Below are positions 1 through 10,490 of a DNA stretch of 64,000 bases, one piece after another. The notes under the pieces were generated by a model. That model did no database searches. It was not told the DNA's origin and saw only the letters and a program-made list of their open reading frames with translations. This stretch comes from Roseiarcus sp963820095 (GTDB taxonomy: Bacteria; Pseudomonadota; Alphaproteobacteria; Rhizobiales; Beijerinckiaceae). Every line of letters starts with the position of its first letter. Within the stretch, counting starts at the first letter, position 1. The translations under genes were made by a program, and so were the position numbers. The stretch is from positions 310,001 to 374,000 of the forward strand of contig CAWFZA010000008.1 in the NCBI GenBank assembly GCA_963820095.1. The letters run 5' to 3'.

Positions 1-404
1 TTGGCGGCGATCGTGCGGTCGGGGCGCGGCTCGATCAGGCGCGCGACCTGCATCGGCAAGGTCGAGCCGCCCGAAACAACATGCCCCCGCATCAGCCATT
101 GCGCGCCCGCGCGAGCGAGAGCGCGAAGGTCGACGCCGTCATGGCTGTAAAACTGGCCGTCCTCGTAGGCGACGAGCATCGCAAGGTAGCGCGGATCGAC
201 GTCGTGGGTGGTCGCTGGCAGACGCCAGCGCCCGTCGGGCAAGGTGAAGGGCCGAAGCAGCCGGCCGTCGCGATCGACGACGATCGTCGAGCCTTCGCGC
301 GACGCGGCAAGATCGAGCGGACCGAGGCTGGCCGTGTAACGGCTCCAGGCGAAGGACGCGCCAAAGCCGGCTGCTGTGACGAGTGCAAGGGTCGCGGCGA
401 GCAC
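1..404 (-). CDS. pbpC: Penicillin-binding protein 1C, N-terminal part (runs off the left edge)
   Basis: This is the beginning of a bifunctional peptidoglycan synthase of the PbpC type, which polymerises and cross-links cell-wall glycan in the periplasm. The visible ~134 residues begin with a hydrophobic membrane anchor (WSSVLAATLALVTAAGFGAS region). The glycosyltransferase-51 motif follows: EDGQFYSHDGVD carries the catalytic Glu, and GGSTLPMQVARL follows it, as in class A PBPs. An in-frame TAA lies upstream near 418, so the first usable start I see is GTG at 404; a lost upstream start through an indel is possible. The alpha-2-macroglobulin gene lies directly upstream in the same orientation, the pairing known from E. 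coli yfhM-pbpC. The transpeptidase domain lies outside the window. Confidence 0.85.
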   Translation of the reverse strand, partial: MLAATLALVTAAGFGASFAWSRYTASLGPLDLAASREGSTIVVDRDGRLLRPFTLPDGRWRLPATTHDVDPRYLAMLVAYEDGQFYSHDGVDLRALARAGAQWLMRGHVVSGGSTLPMQVARLIEPRPDRTIAA

Positions 405-441
405 GGATGACCATGGAGTTTAGGAAAGGCATGACGTCGCG

Positions 442-555
442 CCCTCATCCGGTCGGCAGGCCGACCACCTTCTCCCCGAGGGAGAGGGGGTCGCGACCGC
501 TTCTCGCCAGGGGAGAACGGGTGACCCCCTCTCCGCGGGAAGGACCGGATGAGGG
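442..555. repeat. Intergenic inverted repeat between alpha-2-macroglobulin and pbpC
   Basis: A 13-base arm CCCTCATCCGGTC at 442-454 is matched perfectly by its reverse complement GACCGGATGAGGG at 543-555. The ~90 bases between are purine/pyrimidine-segregated (CTTCTCCCCGAGGGAGAGG and similar) and could fold into further stems. This resembles the REP/palindromic intergenic elements common in Hyphomicrobiales. It fills the gap between two co-oriented genes and could act as an mRNA-stabilising or terminating hairpin. Confidence 0.7.
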
Positions 556-564
556 ATCGCCGCC

Positions 565-3500
565 TCACTTCGCCCTCACCGTGAGTTCGCCAAAGGCAGT
601 GCGGCCGTAACGTTCGGGGTCGTACATGTCCTCGGCGGTAGCCGGCGGGTAGATGTAGCGGCCGGGCGCGACGGCGCGGACGACATAGGCCATGGTGATG
701 AACGCCGACTGGCCATCGGCGCGATCGAAGGCCGCGACGAAGCGGTCGTCGCGATACTCGGTGTGTGTGGGCGCGATCTCCTTGCTGAGCCACGAGAAGG
801 CTTCGACCGAGCCGCTGTCGACCAAAGCGGGATTGTCGATCTCAAGGCCTGCGGGGAGCCGGTCGACGACGAGCAGCCGCGCGTAGCGCGCCTGCGCCTC
901 GGTCACCTTGAGCGCCACCACGACGCGCTCGTTCTGCGCCATGCTCTGCAGTGCATCGAGCTTCGTGCCGTCGAGCTTGTAGAAGGATCGTTCGACCGCA
1001 TAGCCGTTGGCGGCGGCCGGGTCCGGCTCGATCGGCGCGCCGGAAACCGACACGACAAGCTGCGCAGGATTCTGTCCCCCATTGGCGATCACGAAGGACT
1101 GCCCGGAGAGCATCGGGCCGCGCCAGCGGCGGTAGAGCGCGCCTTTGACTGACTGGCCGTCGACGCGGAACTGGGCGAGGCTCGCGTGCTCCGCAAGCGC
1201 CTCGGCGGCGACGGTCATCCAGTTCATTTCCTGCGTGCTGAGATAGGAGCGTCCGGCCCTCGACTGTTCGAGAACGGCGCCGGCGCGCGTAATCGCATCG
1301 CCTTGAATCGCGCCACCCAGATTGGCTTCGGCGACAAGCGCTAGGATCGCGGCGGCGTCACGGAGCCGCGAGCCATAGTCAGGTCGCGAGACGCCCTCGT
1401 CGCGTTCGGCGTCGAGCGCCTTGAGCGCGGCGCCGAAGGCGTTCGCCGCGCGCGCCTGGTCGCCAAGCATCGCGAGCCCAGCCGCCAGTTGGGCTTTGCC
1501 GAGCGGAGACGTGAAGGCTTCGAGCTTGGCGTCGGTGAGATAGCGCAAGTCGCCGATAACGGGGCGCCCGTTGCGAGCAAGAACGTACAGGGCATAGGCG
1601 ATTGGCGCGGAATTATCCTTGTTCGGCTCGGGCGTGTTGACGACTTCGTTGCGCAGCCGGTCGAGCGCCTGATCGAAGGCTTGTTGCGACACGGCGAAGT
1701 TCCGCTCGCGCGCGCGGGTGAGAAAGTCGGTGACGAAGGCGTCGAGCCAGACGTCATCGTCGTTACTGTCCGCGCTCCATAGGCCGAACGCGCCGCTCGC
1801 GCTCTGCCGGCTGAACTCGCGCTCGATCGCTTGATTGATCCGGCCGTCGATATCGGGGTCAACTCCGAGATGTTCAATCGAGGCGAGACGGTTCGCGTAA
1901 AGCAGCGGCATGGCGATGCTGACCGTCTGCTCCGAGCAACCGTATGGATAACGTTGCAGCTGAGCCAGCAGCGCCGGGGCATCGAGCGCGCCGAAGGGCG
2001 AGGCGGAGATCGCGATCGAGCCAGTGCCGGGAATAAATTCGGCGAGGAGATCGCCCGAAATGGTCTGGCTTGCCCCGCCCGGTAACGGCGTGACGGTTCG
2101 GCGGTAGGATTCAGGCGCGCCGGAGTGGACTCCCAACTGGAAATGCTGCGTCAGGTCCGTCTTCGGCCCGGTCAGCCTGAGGTCAAGCTCAGCTACGCCA
2201 ATGCCGGCCGCGGTGATCGGCATCGCGAGCGATTGACGCTGGCGCGCATTGAGACGCACCGTCTTCGTCATCGCGTCGGCGTCGGCGGTCAGCGGCCCAT
2301 GGATGTCGAGGTCGAGCTTGTACTCGCCCGCATCGCCTTCGACATTGTCGACTTCGACATGTATTTCGGAGCGATCGCCGACATTGAGGAAACGCGGCAA
2401 AGTAGCGGCGACGACGACCAAGTCGCGCACCGTGACGTCAGCCTGAGCCGATCCGACTTTGTCCTTCGACCAGGCGACGGCGGTCAGCCGCACGGAACCG
2501 TTGAACGGCGGCAGATCGAACGAGACGGACGCGTTCCCCTGCTCGTCGACCTTGACGACGCCCGAGAACAAGGCGAGCGGCTCTTGCGTCGGCACATTGC
2601 CCTCAAGCCCCGCGCTCTCGTCGCCACCGGTGTGGATGGCGCCGGCCGCGCCCTGCATGCCGTCGATCAGCATCCCCCAGAGATCGCGGATCTCGATCGG
2701 CAGCTTACGCTGACCGAAGAAATAGCCGCTCGCGTCGGGAGTCTTGAATCCGGTTAGATTGAGAATGCCGACATCGACCGCCGAGACGGTCACCCGCGCC
2801 TCCTCGCCGGGCGCGAGGCCAGCGAGGTGAATGGGCAAGCTCATGGATTGGCGAGGCCGCGCCAGCGGCGGCGCATCGAGCTTGACGTCGAGCGTATGCG
2901 AGCTGCGGTCTATGGCGAACCAGGAGAGGCCAATCGCGCGGCCTGGCATGCGCTTCGCCCCAACGTCGAGCGGACGATGGGTCAGCGCCACGGCGTAGGC
3001 GCCCGGGCCCCAATCGGCCCCGACCGCAAACGGAACCACGTTGTCGCCGGAAACAAGATCGACGTCGATGAAGCGCTCGATTTTGTCGCCGACCAGCGCG
3101 ATCGTCGCCTTGCCGGCAAAGGCCGAGGCGATGCGCAACTTGGCCTCTTCGCCCGCCGCATATTCCGTCTTGTCGAGCGTCACGACCACGTTGTCGGGCG
3201 TGTCGGCGCCGGCCGTTCCCGACCAGCCGACGTCGAACGCAATACTCGTCTCCTCGCCGTCGAGCGTCTTGATGTCCAGCCGATGCGCGCCCCACCCGAC
3301 ACGGCCGGAAAACTTGGCCGGCGCATCGGCGCCGATGTCGATCGTCCCGCTCGCAACGCGTTTCGAGGATTTGACCGGCTCGAAGCTCCAGCGGCCGTCG
3401 GCGTTGAACCACTGATAGTCGTTCGTGACCTGATAAAGAGACCAGGCCGCGCCTTTGCGAGCAATGCGCGCGCCGTCAGGCTGAACCGCGATCGCCTCGA

Positions 3501-5818
3501 AGGTCGCGACGTCGCCCGCGCTCAACGAGGCGTCGAAGTCTTTTTTGACGCCGACGGTCACGCCCTTCGCGCGCACGGGCAACGTGAGCGTGCGCTCGAC
3601 CGTGCGTCCGCCCGGTTCGCCGACGTCGACGATCAGTTTCGCCTGAAGCGGGCGCGTGCTCGAACCTTCCGGCAACTCGACCGAGAGGTCGGCGTGGCCC
3701 TTGTCGTCGGTCTGGACCTTGTCGGAAAACTGGGTCTCGATCGTGGTGAAATCATCGTCGGCGAGACCGGCGACATAACCGGGGAAGCCGGCGAGCGCTC
3801 CCCCTTCGACCGCCTGCAGGCGAATGGCGCCGGTGACATCGAGCCCGTTCGCCGGCGCGCCGTAGAGGAACCGCGCGTCGAGCGAGAATTCGACCGGCTC
3901 GCCGGGGTCGATGACGGACTTCACGGGATGCAGGGTGAAATCGAGCCGCTCGGGAATGTAATCCTGGAGCATGAACTCGACGCGGCCGATGCTGTCGCCT
4001 TTCGGATCGGCGTAGGCCTCGATCGACCATTTTCCGGCGGCCGAGCCTGGCAGCAGAGGTATGGCGTAGGCGCGGCCGCCGAGCCCCTGGTCGGGCAAAG
4101 TCGCGCGCCGGTATTCGACGCCGTCCGGCCGCTTGACGACAAGCGTCAACGGCAGGCCGGATTTCGCTACGCCCTTCGAGTCGCGCAAAAGCGCGGTGGC
4201 GAACACAGTCTCGCCCGAGCGATAGACACCGCGCTCGGTGTACAGGAAGGCGTCTAGCCCAGTCGCCGGTTCGCGACCGGCGACGCCGCGGTCGCTAAGG
4301 TCGAAGGCGTTCTGAGCGAGGCTCAGGAAGTTGTAGTCGCCGGCAAGCGTGGCGACCAGAAGGCCCGGCGCCAACCCGCCCTTGCCGCGTGAAAGGCCCG
4401 GATCGAAATCGACCCGACCGTCGGCGCCTGTCGTTTTTGAGGCCAGCACTTCGTTGTTGCGAGCAATGAGCCTGAGCTCGACACCGGGGAGCGCCCCGGC
4501 CGAGCCAAGCGATTGCACCAGCGCACGCACCCCGTCCTCGCCGGAGATCGCGGTCAGGCCAAGATCGGAGACCACCATCCATTGAGCGGCGAGTTGCACG
4601 CTCTCATCCACATCCGGAGTGGTTGGGCTCGCCGCGCCCTTCCAGGGTCGCGCGGTGACGATGTAGATTCCGGGCTCGAGCTTGCCGACCGCGTCAAGCA
4701 CCGGAAAGTCGGTGACGACGTCCTGGTTGAGCTCGGAGGCGACGTCCATCGTCCCGCTCCAGACTTTCGCTCCATCCTGCGAGGCGATCTCTTCTGCGCG
4801 CGACGAGTTCGATGGGTTTGAGAAAATCATCGCGATTGACTGTGGCAAGGAGATTGCGGTCGCCGACGCGATAGACGTCGATCGAAACCTTCGCCGTATT
4901 GACGGTGACGAGGGGCGCGCCCTTCTGGCCCTCGCGCGGAAGCACGTAAGCCTTGCCGGCGAAATGCGCCTGCGGCGAGCGGTCGCGCACATAGATCTCG
5001 TAGTCGGCGGATGTGAGCAGCGACTCGCCGACCGCGGACGGCAGGCCCTGACGCAGCACGATCGCGTAGCGCTCGCCATGCTTCAGGCCCTCGACGCAGA
5101 TCTGCTGGTCCTCGTTGGAGATCGCCGTCTCCGATGATCCGGACACCGCGACATAGGGCGAAAAGTCGGTCCGGCGTGCGAGAGCTTCAGAGAAATTGAA
5201 GCAGACACGAGGAAGAGCGGATTCGTTGTCGACCTTGTAGTCGAGAATGCGGAAACCGTGCTCGGCGCGCATCGCCTCATAGGTCTTGCGCACGTCGACC
5301 GAATCGTGACGGTCGAGAGAGGCCTTGAGCGCGTCGAGCGCCGGGCGCCATTGCTCGTGGCGCGCGAGCAAATCAGCCAGTACCGCGAGGTCCACGGCTT
5401 GAGCGTCTGGCGTCGTCGAATGCTGATAGGCGGCATAGGCCGCGGTCGCTCCACGGCTGACGAGTTCGTAGCGGTCGTTTGCCTTGGCGTCGTCAGCCGC
5501 GGCCGCGATCCCGGCGTAGGCCAACCAGTTGGTTGGGTCCTTCGGCGCCGTTGTGATCGCCGCGCCCGCAAGCTTCGCGGCATCGCCAAAATTGGAGCCG
5601 GCGACGGCCCTCGCGGCCTCGGCCAGCAATTGCTGTGGCGTCTTGCCTTTGACCTGCGCGCCAATGGCCGCCGTCGCGATGCGCAGAGTCTCCGTCAGAC
5701 GCACGGCGTCGCTCGCCATGTCCTCGCGCGCGAAGGGCTTGGTCTCGGCGGCGCCGGCGCTCCCGGCAAACAGGATCAGAAAGATGGCGAGCGAGCGCAG
5801 AGCGTGAAGCATGGGCAA
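565..5818 (-). CDS. Bacterial alpha-2-macroglobulin family protein with thioester (read across one frameshift)
   Basis: Large periplasmic protease-trap protein of about 1750 residues, the usual size for bacterial alpha-2-macroglobulins (YfhM/ECAM type). It starts at 5818 with a Sec-type signal peptide (hydrophobic core about residues 8-22, ending GAAE). There is no lipobox Cys, unlike E. coli YfhM. The N-terminal MG-domain half is read in one frame to about 4805 and the rest in another; removing one base near 4805 joins KPIEL to SRAEEIASQDGAKVWSG. The bait/MG region is followed by the thioester motif YGCSEQ (Cys codon 1936-1938), so the trap should be covalent and active if the frame is intact. 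The family inhibits exogenous proteases and is thought to protect the envelope together with PbpC, which lies just downstream. Total span is 3n+1, implying a one-base insertion. Confidence 0.85.
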
Positions 5819-5917
5819 CCCTCAAATTGACGTACAGGCGGCTCGTCGAGAATATATCACGGTCGAAGCGTCCTTTACCAAGACAGACTTGAGGATGTCC
5901 GACGGCCCGGAGCACTC

Positions 5918-7257
5918 ATGAAACGAACGAACGCAAGTCTGGCCTTCGTCCTGGTCCTAGGGCTCATTTCTCCGGTCGGCTTAGCCCAGACGCCGCCTGC
6001 GCTTTCGGCGGACGAGGCGGCGCTGGCGGGGCAGAAGGCGGCCTTCCTCGCTTTGCCGGAACCGACACGCAAGGCTGCACAGGAGGCGCTCGTCTGGCTT
6101 GGGCTTTACGTGGGCGTCAATGACGGCGACTTCGGCAAGCGAACGCGCGACGCGATCCTTGCCTTTCAGGCGAGCGTCAAAGCGCCCACCGACGGGACAC
6201 TGTCGGCGCCTGAGCTCAAGGCTTTGCTCGCCGCCGCTCAAAAGGCCCGGGAGGCGACCGGATTCCAGGTCGTGAGCGACCCCAAGACCGGCGCGAAGAT
6301 CGGCGCGCCGCTCAAGCTCCTGAATGCGCGCGTCCAGGCGCGAGGCTCGATTTCGCCTCGAACGCCGACGCCGACCTCGGCGCGCTCTATACGCGCTTGT
6401 CCGCAGCGACGCCGACCCGCAAGATCGCCTATAAAGCCATCAAGCCGGACGCTTTCTTCGTCGTCTCCGGGCAGGACGGACCGGTCAAGTTCTACACCCG
6501 CTTCGACAGGAACCCTGCCGCGACCCCGCCAATCCGCGGCTTCACCTTCGCCTATCCCGCATCGCAGACCGCGTACCTCGACCGGGTCGCAATCGCCATC
6601 GCCAATTCATTCGAGCCCTTCCCGGAATCCGCTGCAACGCCCGCTTCAAGCGCCGGGGCTGGCGCCGCCCCGCCTCCCGCGTCGATCGCAGCCCCGCCTG
6701 CGGCTGCTCCCTCGCCGGCCGCGACTGCGCTTATCATAGCGCCCGGCAAGGCGCTGACTGCGCTCAAGGGGAACGACTGCCCGAACCCGACCGTCGGGGG
6801 AAAGCCAGTGCGGATCGAGCGAACGGACGCCGCAACTGGCCTCACGATACTCGCCGGAGATTTCGCGTCGAACGGCGGAGCGCCCCGGCTCGGCTCACCA
6901 TCGCCGGATCTCGTCATTCTTGGATTTTCCGGACCGCGCCTTGCGGCAAGCTCGGCCTCGTTGGCAAGCGACGAAGGACGCCCGATCGTAACGGCCCCGC
7001 TGGACAAGGGCGCCGGCGGCGCCCCGGCGTTCGGTCGAACCGGGGCGCTCGTCGGCCTCGTGGCGCCGATCGCCGGTGAGCCTAAGCGGGTCGGGGGCGT
7101 GGCGCTGGCCGAGCCTCACGCGTTGATTGGGCAAGACGCGCTTCGCGCCTTCCTCGGCGTCGACGAATCCGCTTCAGAGCAAGGCGCTCCGCTCAGCGCC
7201 GGCGATATCGCCGCCCGCGAGAAACAGGCGCTGGTCGCCGTCTTCTGCCAGAAATAG
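5918..7257 (+). CDS. Exported peptidoglycan-binding-domain protein with degenerate trypsin-like C-terminus (read across one frameshift)
   Basis: Starts with a clear signal peptide (MKRTNASLAFVLVLGLISP, cleaved near LAQ). Residues ~50-108 form a PG_binding_1 repeat (KAAQEALVWLGLYVGVNDG, then GKRTRDAILAFQ), which anchors proteins to murein. The frame breaks near 6335: restoring one base joins KLLNARVQ to RLDFASNADADLGALYTRLS. A Pro/Ala-rich linker (about 6600-6730) leads to a C-terminal ~150-residue domain with GAGGAPAFGRTGALVGLVAP, reminiscent of the GDSGGP loop of trypsin-like proteases but with the catalytic Ser replaced, so probably inactive. Divergently transcribed from the alpha-2-macroglobulin across a 99-base gap, hinting at shared envelope-related control. 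The trypsin-like assignment is tentative. Confidence 0.7.
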
Positions 7258-7273
7258 GCGCGCGTCCTGCCGC

Positions 7274-8878
7274 TCAGTGCGGGATTATTCCCGGGAAGAC
7301 GTACTGCTGCAGCGCCACCAGCACGCCGAGGATCAACGTCAGGATGATGCTGTGCCAGAAGGTGCGCGCAAAGACGATGCCTTCGTGCCCCCGCAAGTCG
7401 GTGACCGAGACGCCCGTCGCTATGTTCTGCGGCGAGATCATCTTGCCCATCACGCCGCCTGATGAGTTGGTGGCGGCGAACAGCACCGGATTGAGGTCGA
7501 GCTGCTTTGCCGCCACCACCTGGAGGTTGCCGAAGAGCGCGTTGCCTGAGGTGTCGCTGCCCGACAGCGCAACCGCAACCCAGCCAAGGAAGGGCGAGAG
7601 GATGACGAACAAATGCCCGACGGAGGCGACCCCGAGGCCCAGCGTGTAGGCCATGCCGGAATAGTTCATGAGATAAGCGAGGCCGATAATGAGGCAAACG
7701 GTCAGGATGGCGATCCATGCCTGTTTCAGCGTCCGCACAACGCACTGGAAAAAGCCCCCGACGCTCATTTTGACCACCATCGCCGTGATGATGGCCGAGA
7801 GCAGGATCGCCGTTCCCGTCGCGAGAGGCTGGAAGCCCCAGACCGCCGCATAAGGCTTGTCATTGTAGAGCGTGATCGAGACCGCCTTGTCGAGGCCGGG
7901 CCAATGGATCGCCTGCGCGCCGATCTTGAAGATCTCGAACGTCGTCCACAAGATGACGACCGCGGTCACGATGAGCCAGGGCAGCCAGCCTTGCCAGGGC
8001 CCGACATCCGAATGCGCGTGCAGGACGTTCGCTCCGCCCCTCACCGCGAATTCCGGATCAGGCGCTGGCTTCCACACCTGCAGGAACAGGAGCGTCACGA
8101 TCAGCGAGCCGAGCGACGCCAGCACGTCGGTCAGTGCGTAGTTGATATAATTCGAGGAAATGAACTGACAGAGGGCGAATGAGCCGCCGGCGACCAGCAG
8201 AACCGGCCACAGCGCCTTCAGCGAACGCGCCCCGCCGTAGAGTCCCATCACATAGAAAGGCAGCAAAAGCGCGATGAACGGCAGTTGACGGCCGATCATG
8301 GCGCCAAGCGTCCCCGCGGGCAGGCCTGTGACCGCGCCCAGCGTCGTTACCGGAACGCCGAGCGCGCCAAAAGCGACCGGCGCAGTGTTGAAGATCAACG
8401 TGAACACCAGCGCTTCGAGCGCCGGGAAGCCCACGAGGATGAGAAGCGACGAGGTGATCGCGACCGGCGTGCCAAAGCCGGCGATGCCTTCGAGCAGCGC
8501 GCCGAAGCAGAAGCCGATCACGACCAGCACGACGCGGCGATCATTGGGAAGATGGTTGAGAACCCACGCCCGAAAGGCGTCGAACCGGTTCGACTCGACC
8601 GCGATATTGTAGAGGAGCAGCGCGTTGACGACGATCCACATGACCGGCCAGAGGGCGAATACAACGCCGTTGGCGACGGAATTCAGGGCGAGGTTAACCG
8701 GCAGGCTCCAGACGCCGATCGCGATGATCAGCCCGACGACCAGCCCCGCCAGCGACGCTTGCCACGCCGGCCGGCGCATGACGCCAAGGAGCACGAGAAC
8801 GGCCGCGACAGGGAGCGCAGCTACGATGAACGAAAGCGGCAGGCTCCCGGCGACCGGCGTGAGCAATTGTTTGAACAA
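7274..8878 (-). CDS. lldP: L-lactate permease family transporter
   Basis: 534-residue polytopic inner-membrane protein of the LctP/LldP family, which imports lactate (and glycolate) by proton symport. The whole length is hydrophobic with about 12-14 membrane spans. Family features include the N-terminal MRRPAWQASLAGLVVGLI segment, GFCFGALLEGIAGFGTPVAI and a C-terminal segment GSDTSGNALFGNLQ with SSGGVMGKMISPQNIATG. The length is normal for the family. It is the last gene before the liv transporter on the same strand but is separated by ~135 bases, so it may be its own unit. No lactate dehydrogenase is adjacent; the gene order alone does not prove the substrate. Confidence 0.9.
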   Translation of the reverse strand: MFKQLLTPVAGSLPLSFIVAALPVAAVLVLLGVMRRPAWQASLAGLVVGLIIAIGVWSLPVNLALNSVANGVVFALWPVMWIVVNALLLYNIAVESNRFDAFRAWVLNHLPNDRRVVLVVIGFCFGALLEGIAGFGTPVAITSSLLILVGFPALEALVFTLIFNTAPVAFGALGVPVTTLGAVTGLPAGTLGAMIGRQLPFIALLLPFYVMGLYGGARSLKALWPVLLVAGGSFALCQFISSNYINYALTDVLASLGSLIVTLLFLQVWKPAPDPEFAVRGGANVLHAHSDVGPWQGWLPWLIVTAVVILWTTFEIFKIGAQAIHWPGLDKAVSITLYNDKPYAAVWGFQPLATGTAILLSAIITAMVVKMSVGGFFQCVVRTLKQAWIAILTVCLIIGLAYLMNYSGMAYTLGLGVASVGHLFVILSPFLGWVAVALSGSDTSGNALFGNLQVVAAKQLDLNPVLFAATNSSGGVMGKMISPQNIATGVSVTDLRGHEGIVFARTFWHSIILTLILGVLVALQQYVFPGIIPH

Positions 8879-9015
8879 TTCTTAGCCTCCCCAGGCCCGT
8901 CAGTGGATGAGCCCCCGATCGCCCCAGCGACTCAGGCCTTAGCTGTTTTTCTTAAGGCGCCATGGCGGCAAATCAAGCTCTGGCCCGTCCCGCAATAACA
9001 GTATCTAGCGGTTCA

Positions 9016-9741
9016 CTAGCCGTCGATGTCCCATTTCTCGGCGCTCGCGCCGGCGAGTTCGCGCACCCGCTGCTCGTCGGCGCCGAAGGCGCGCGCGTCG
9101 CCCTCGTAGACGATCCGGCCGTCGTCCAGCACGTAGGCGCGATCGGCGATCTCGACCGCCGCGCGCACGTTCTGCTCGACCAGCAAGACCGAGAGGCCTT
9201 CGCGCCGCGCCGCGACGACAATTCTGAACACGTCCTCGACGATCAACGGCGCGAGGCCCTGCGAGGGCTCGTCGAGCATCAAGCAGCTTGGGGTTCAAGA
9301 GCAGGGCGCGGGCGATCGACAGCATCTCCTGCTCGCCGCCCGAGAGCTGCGCGCCCTTGTTCGCCCGGCGCTCGGCGAGGCGCGGAAACGTCTCGTAGAC
9401 ACGGCTGCACCGTCCACGGGCCGGGCCGCTCGACTGGAACCAGAAGGTTCTCGTCCACGGTCAGGTTGGCGAAGATGCGCCGCCCTTCCGGCACATAGCC
9501 GACGCCCGACTCAGCGATCCGGTACGGGGGAAATCCGGTCACGTCCGCGCCGAACACCGCGACCTTGCCGGTGCGCGGGCGGGTGAGGCCGATCAGGCTG
9601 CGCAGCGTCGTCGTCTTCCCCGCGCCGTTGCGGCCGAGCAGCGCGACGATCTCGCCCTCGCGCACCTCGAGGCTCACGCCGTGCAGGATGTGACTCTTGC
9701 CGTAAAAAGTGTGCAGATCCTCGGGCTTCGAGCGCGATCAT
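9016..9741 (-). CDS. livF: Branched-chain amino acid ABC transporter ATPase LivF (three apparent frameshifts)
   Basis: Second ATPase of a liv-type importer. Start ATG at 9741 overlaps the livG stop by four bases. The reading frame must be changed three times: near 9723 (CCC where CC gives EDLHTFYGKSHILHGVSLEV), near 9410 (restoring VYETFPRLAERRANKGAQLS) and near 9286 (joining LLLNPKLL to MLDEPSQGLAPLIVEDVF). With these, all NBD motifs are present: Walker A GRNGAGKTT, the signature LSGGEQ, Walker B LLMLDEPSQ, the LivF-specific YVPEGRRIF and the H-loop region LVEQNV. The net length stays a multiple of three. Either the assembly carries three small errors here, or the gene is dead while its four partners are intact; I favour the former. 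Confidence 0.8.
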
Positions 9742-10490
9742 GCCGCCGCCTTGCCGAGATAGGCGGCTTGGACCTTTTCACTGTCGGCGATCTCCTGCGG
9801 CGCGCCTTCCGCCAGCACCCGCCCCTCGGCAAGCACCATGATGCGATCGGCGAGGTTGAACACGACGCGCATGTCGTGCTCGATCAGCATGATCGTCAGC
9901 CCCTCCTGCCGATGCAGCCGCCGGATGAGCCGCGCGATGTCATAGGTCTCCTGATCGCCCATGCCCGCCGTCGGCTCGTCGAGCATGAGCAGGCGGGGTC
10001 GCAAAGCAAGCGACATCATGATCTCCGCCGCCCGCTGGTCGCCGTGCGACAGCGCGCCGGCGCGCATGTCGAACTTGTCGGCCAGTCCGCCCAGTTTCAG
10101 AAGCTCAGCGACGCGCGCCGCCACCGCCGCCCGCGCCTCCGCGCCTAGCCAGGGCCGGAGACGATAGCCAGACGCGACCTCGACCGCGACGCGGATGTTG
10201 TCGGCGACCGAGAGCTCGGGAAAGACCTCGGTGATCTGGAAGGTGCGGGACATGCCACGCCGCACCCGCTCATCGGGAGCGAGCGCGGCAATGTCGCGCC
10301 CCTCGAACCGGATCGAGCCCGCGGTCGGCGCGAACAGGCCGCTGACCAGGTTGAAGAACGTCGTCTTGCCGGCGCCGTTCGGACCGATGATCGCGCGCAA
10401 TTCGCCCGGCTCGATGGTCAATGACACGTCGTCGATGGCGACCAGGCTGCCAAAGCGCTTCGATGCGCCCTCGACCTGAAGCAGGGTCAC
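9738..10490 (-). CDS. livG: Branched-chain amino acid ABC transporter ATPase LivG
   Basis: 250-residue ATPase. The start is GTG at 10490, which overlaps the livM stop and removes ~96 implausible upstream residues. Motifs in order: Walker A GPNGAGKTTF (~residue 37), Q-loop FQITEVFPELSVADN, signature-like ALSHGDQRAAEI (a variant of LSGGQ with H and D, common in LivG relatives), Walker B LLMLDEPTAGMG and H-loop LIEHDM. It powers import together with LivF in the cytoplasm, docked to LivM/LivH. Four-base overlaps on both sides indicate a translationally coupled operon. Confidence 0.9.
   Translation of the reverse strand: MTLLQVEGASKRFGSLVAIDDVSLTIEPGELRAIIGPNGAGKTTFFNLVSGLFAPTAGSIRFEGRDIAALAPDERVRRGMSRTFQITEVFPELSVADNIRVAVEVASGYRLRPWLGAEARAAVAARVAELLKLGGLADKFDMRAGALSHGDQRAAEIMMSLALRPRLLMLDEPTAGMGDQETYDIARLIRRLHRQEGLTIMLIEHDMRVVFNLADRIMVLAEGRVLAEGAPQEIADSEKVQAAYLGKAAA

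Noticed and set aside
2827..4257. A 476-codon plus-strand open frame antisense to the alpha-2-macroglobulin
   Set aside because: No recognisable domain; low-complexity composition typical of GC-driven shadow frames.
7274..8878. Possible link of the lactate permease to the liv transporter as one operon
   Set aside because: Same strand, but ~135 bases apart and functionally unrelated; no coupling such as the overlaps within liv.
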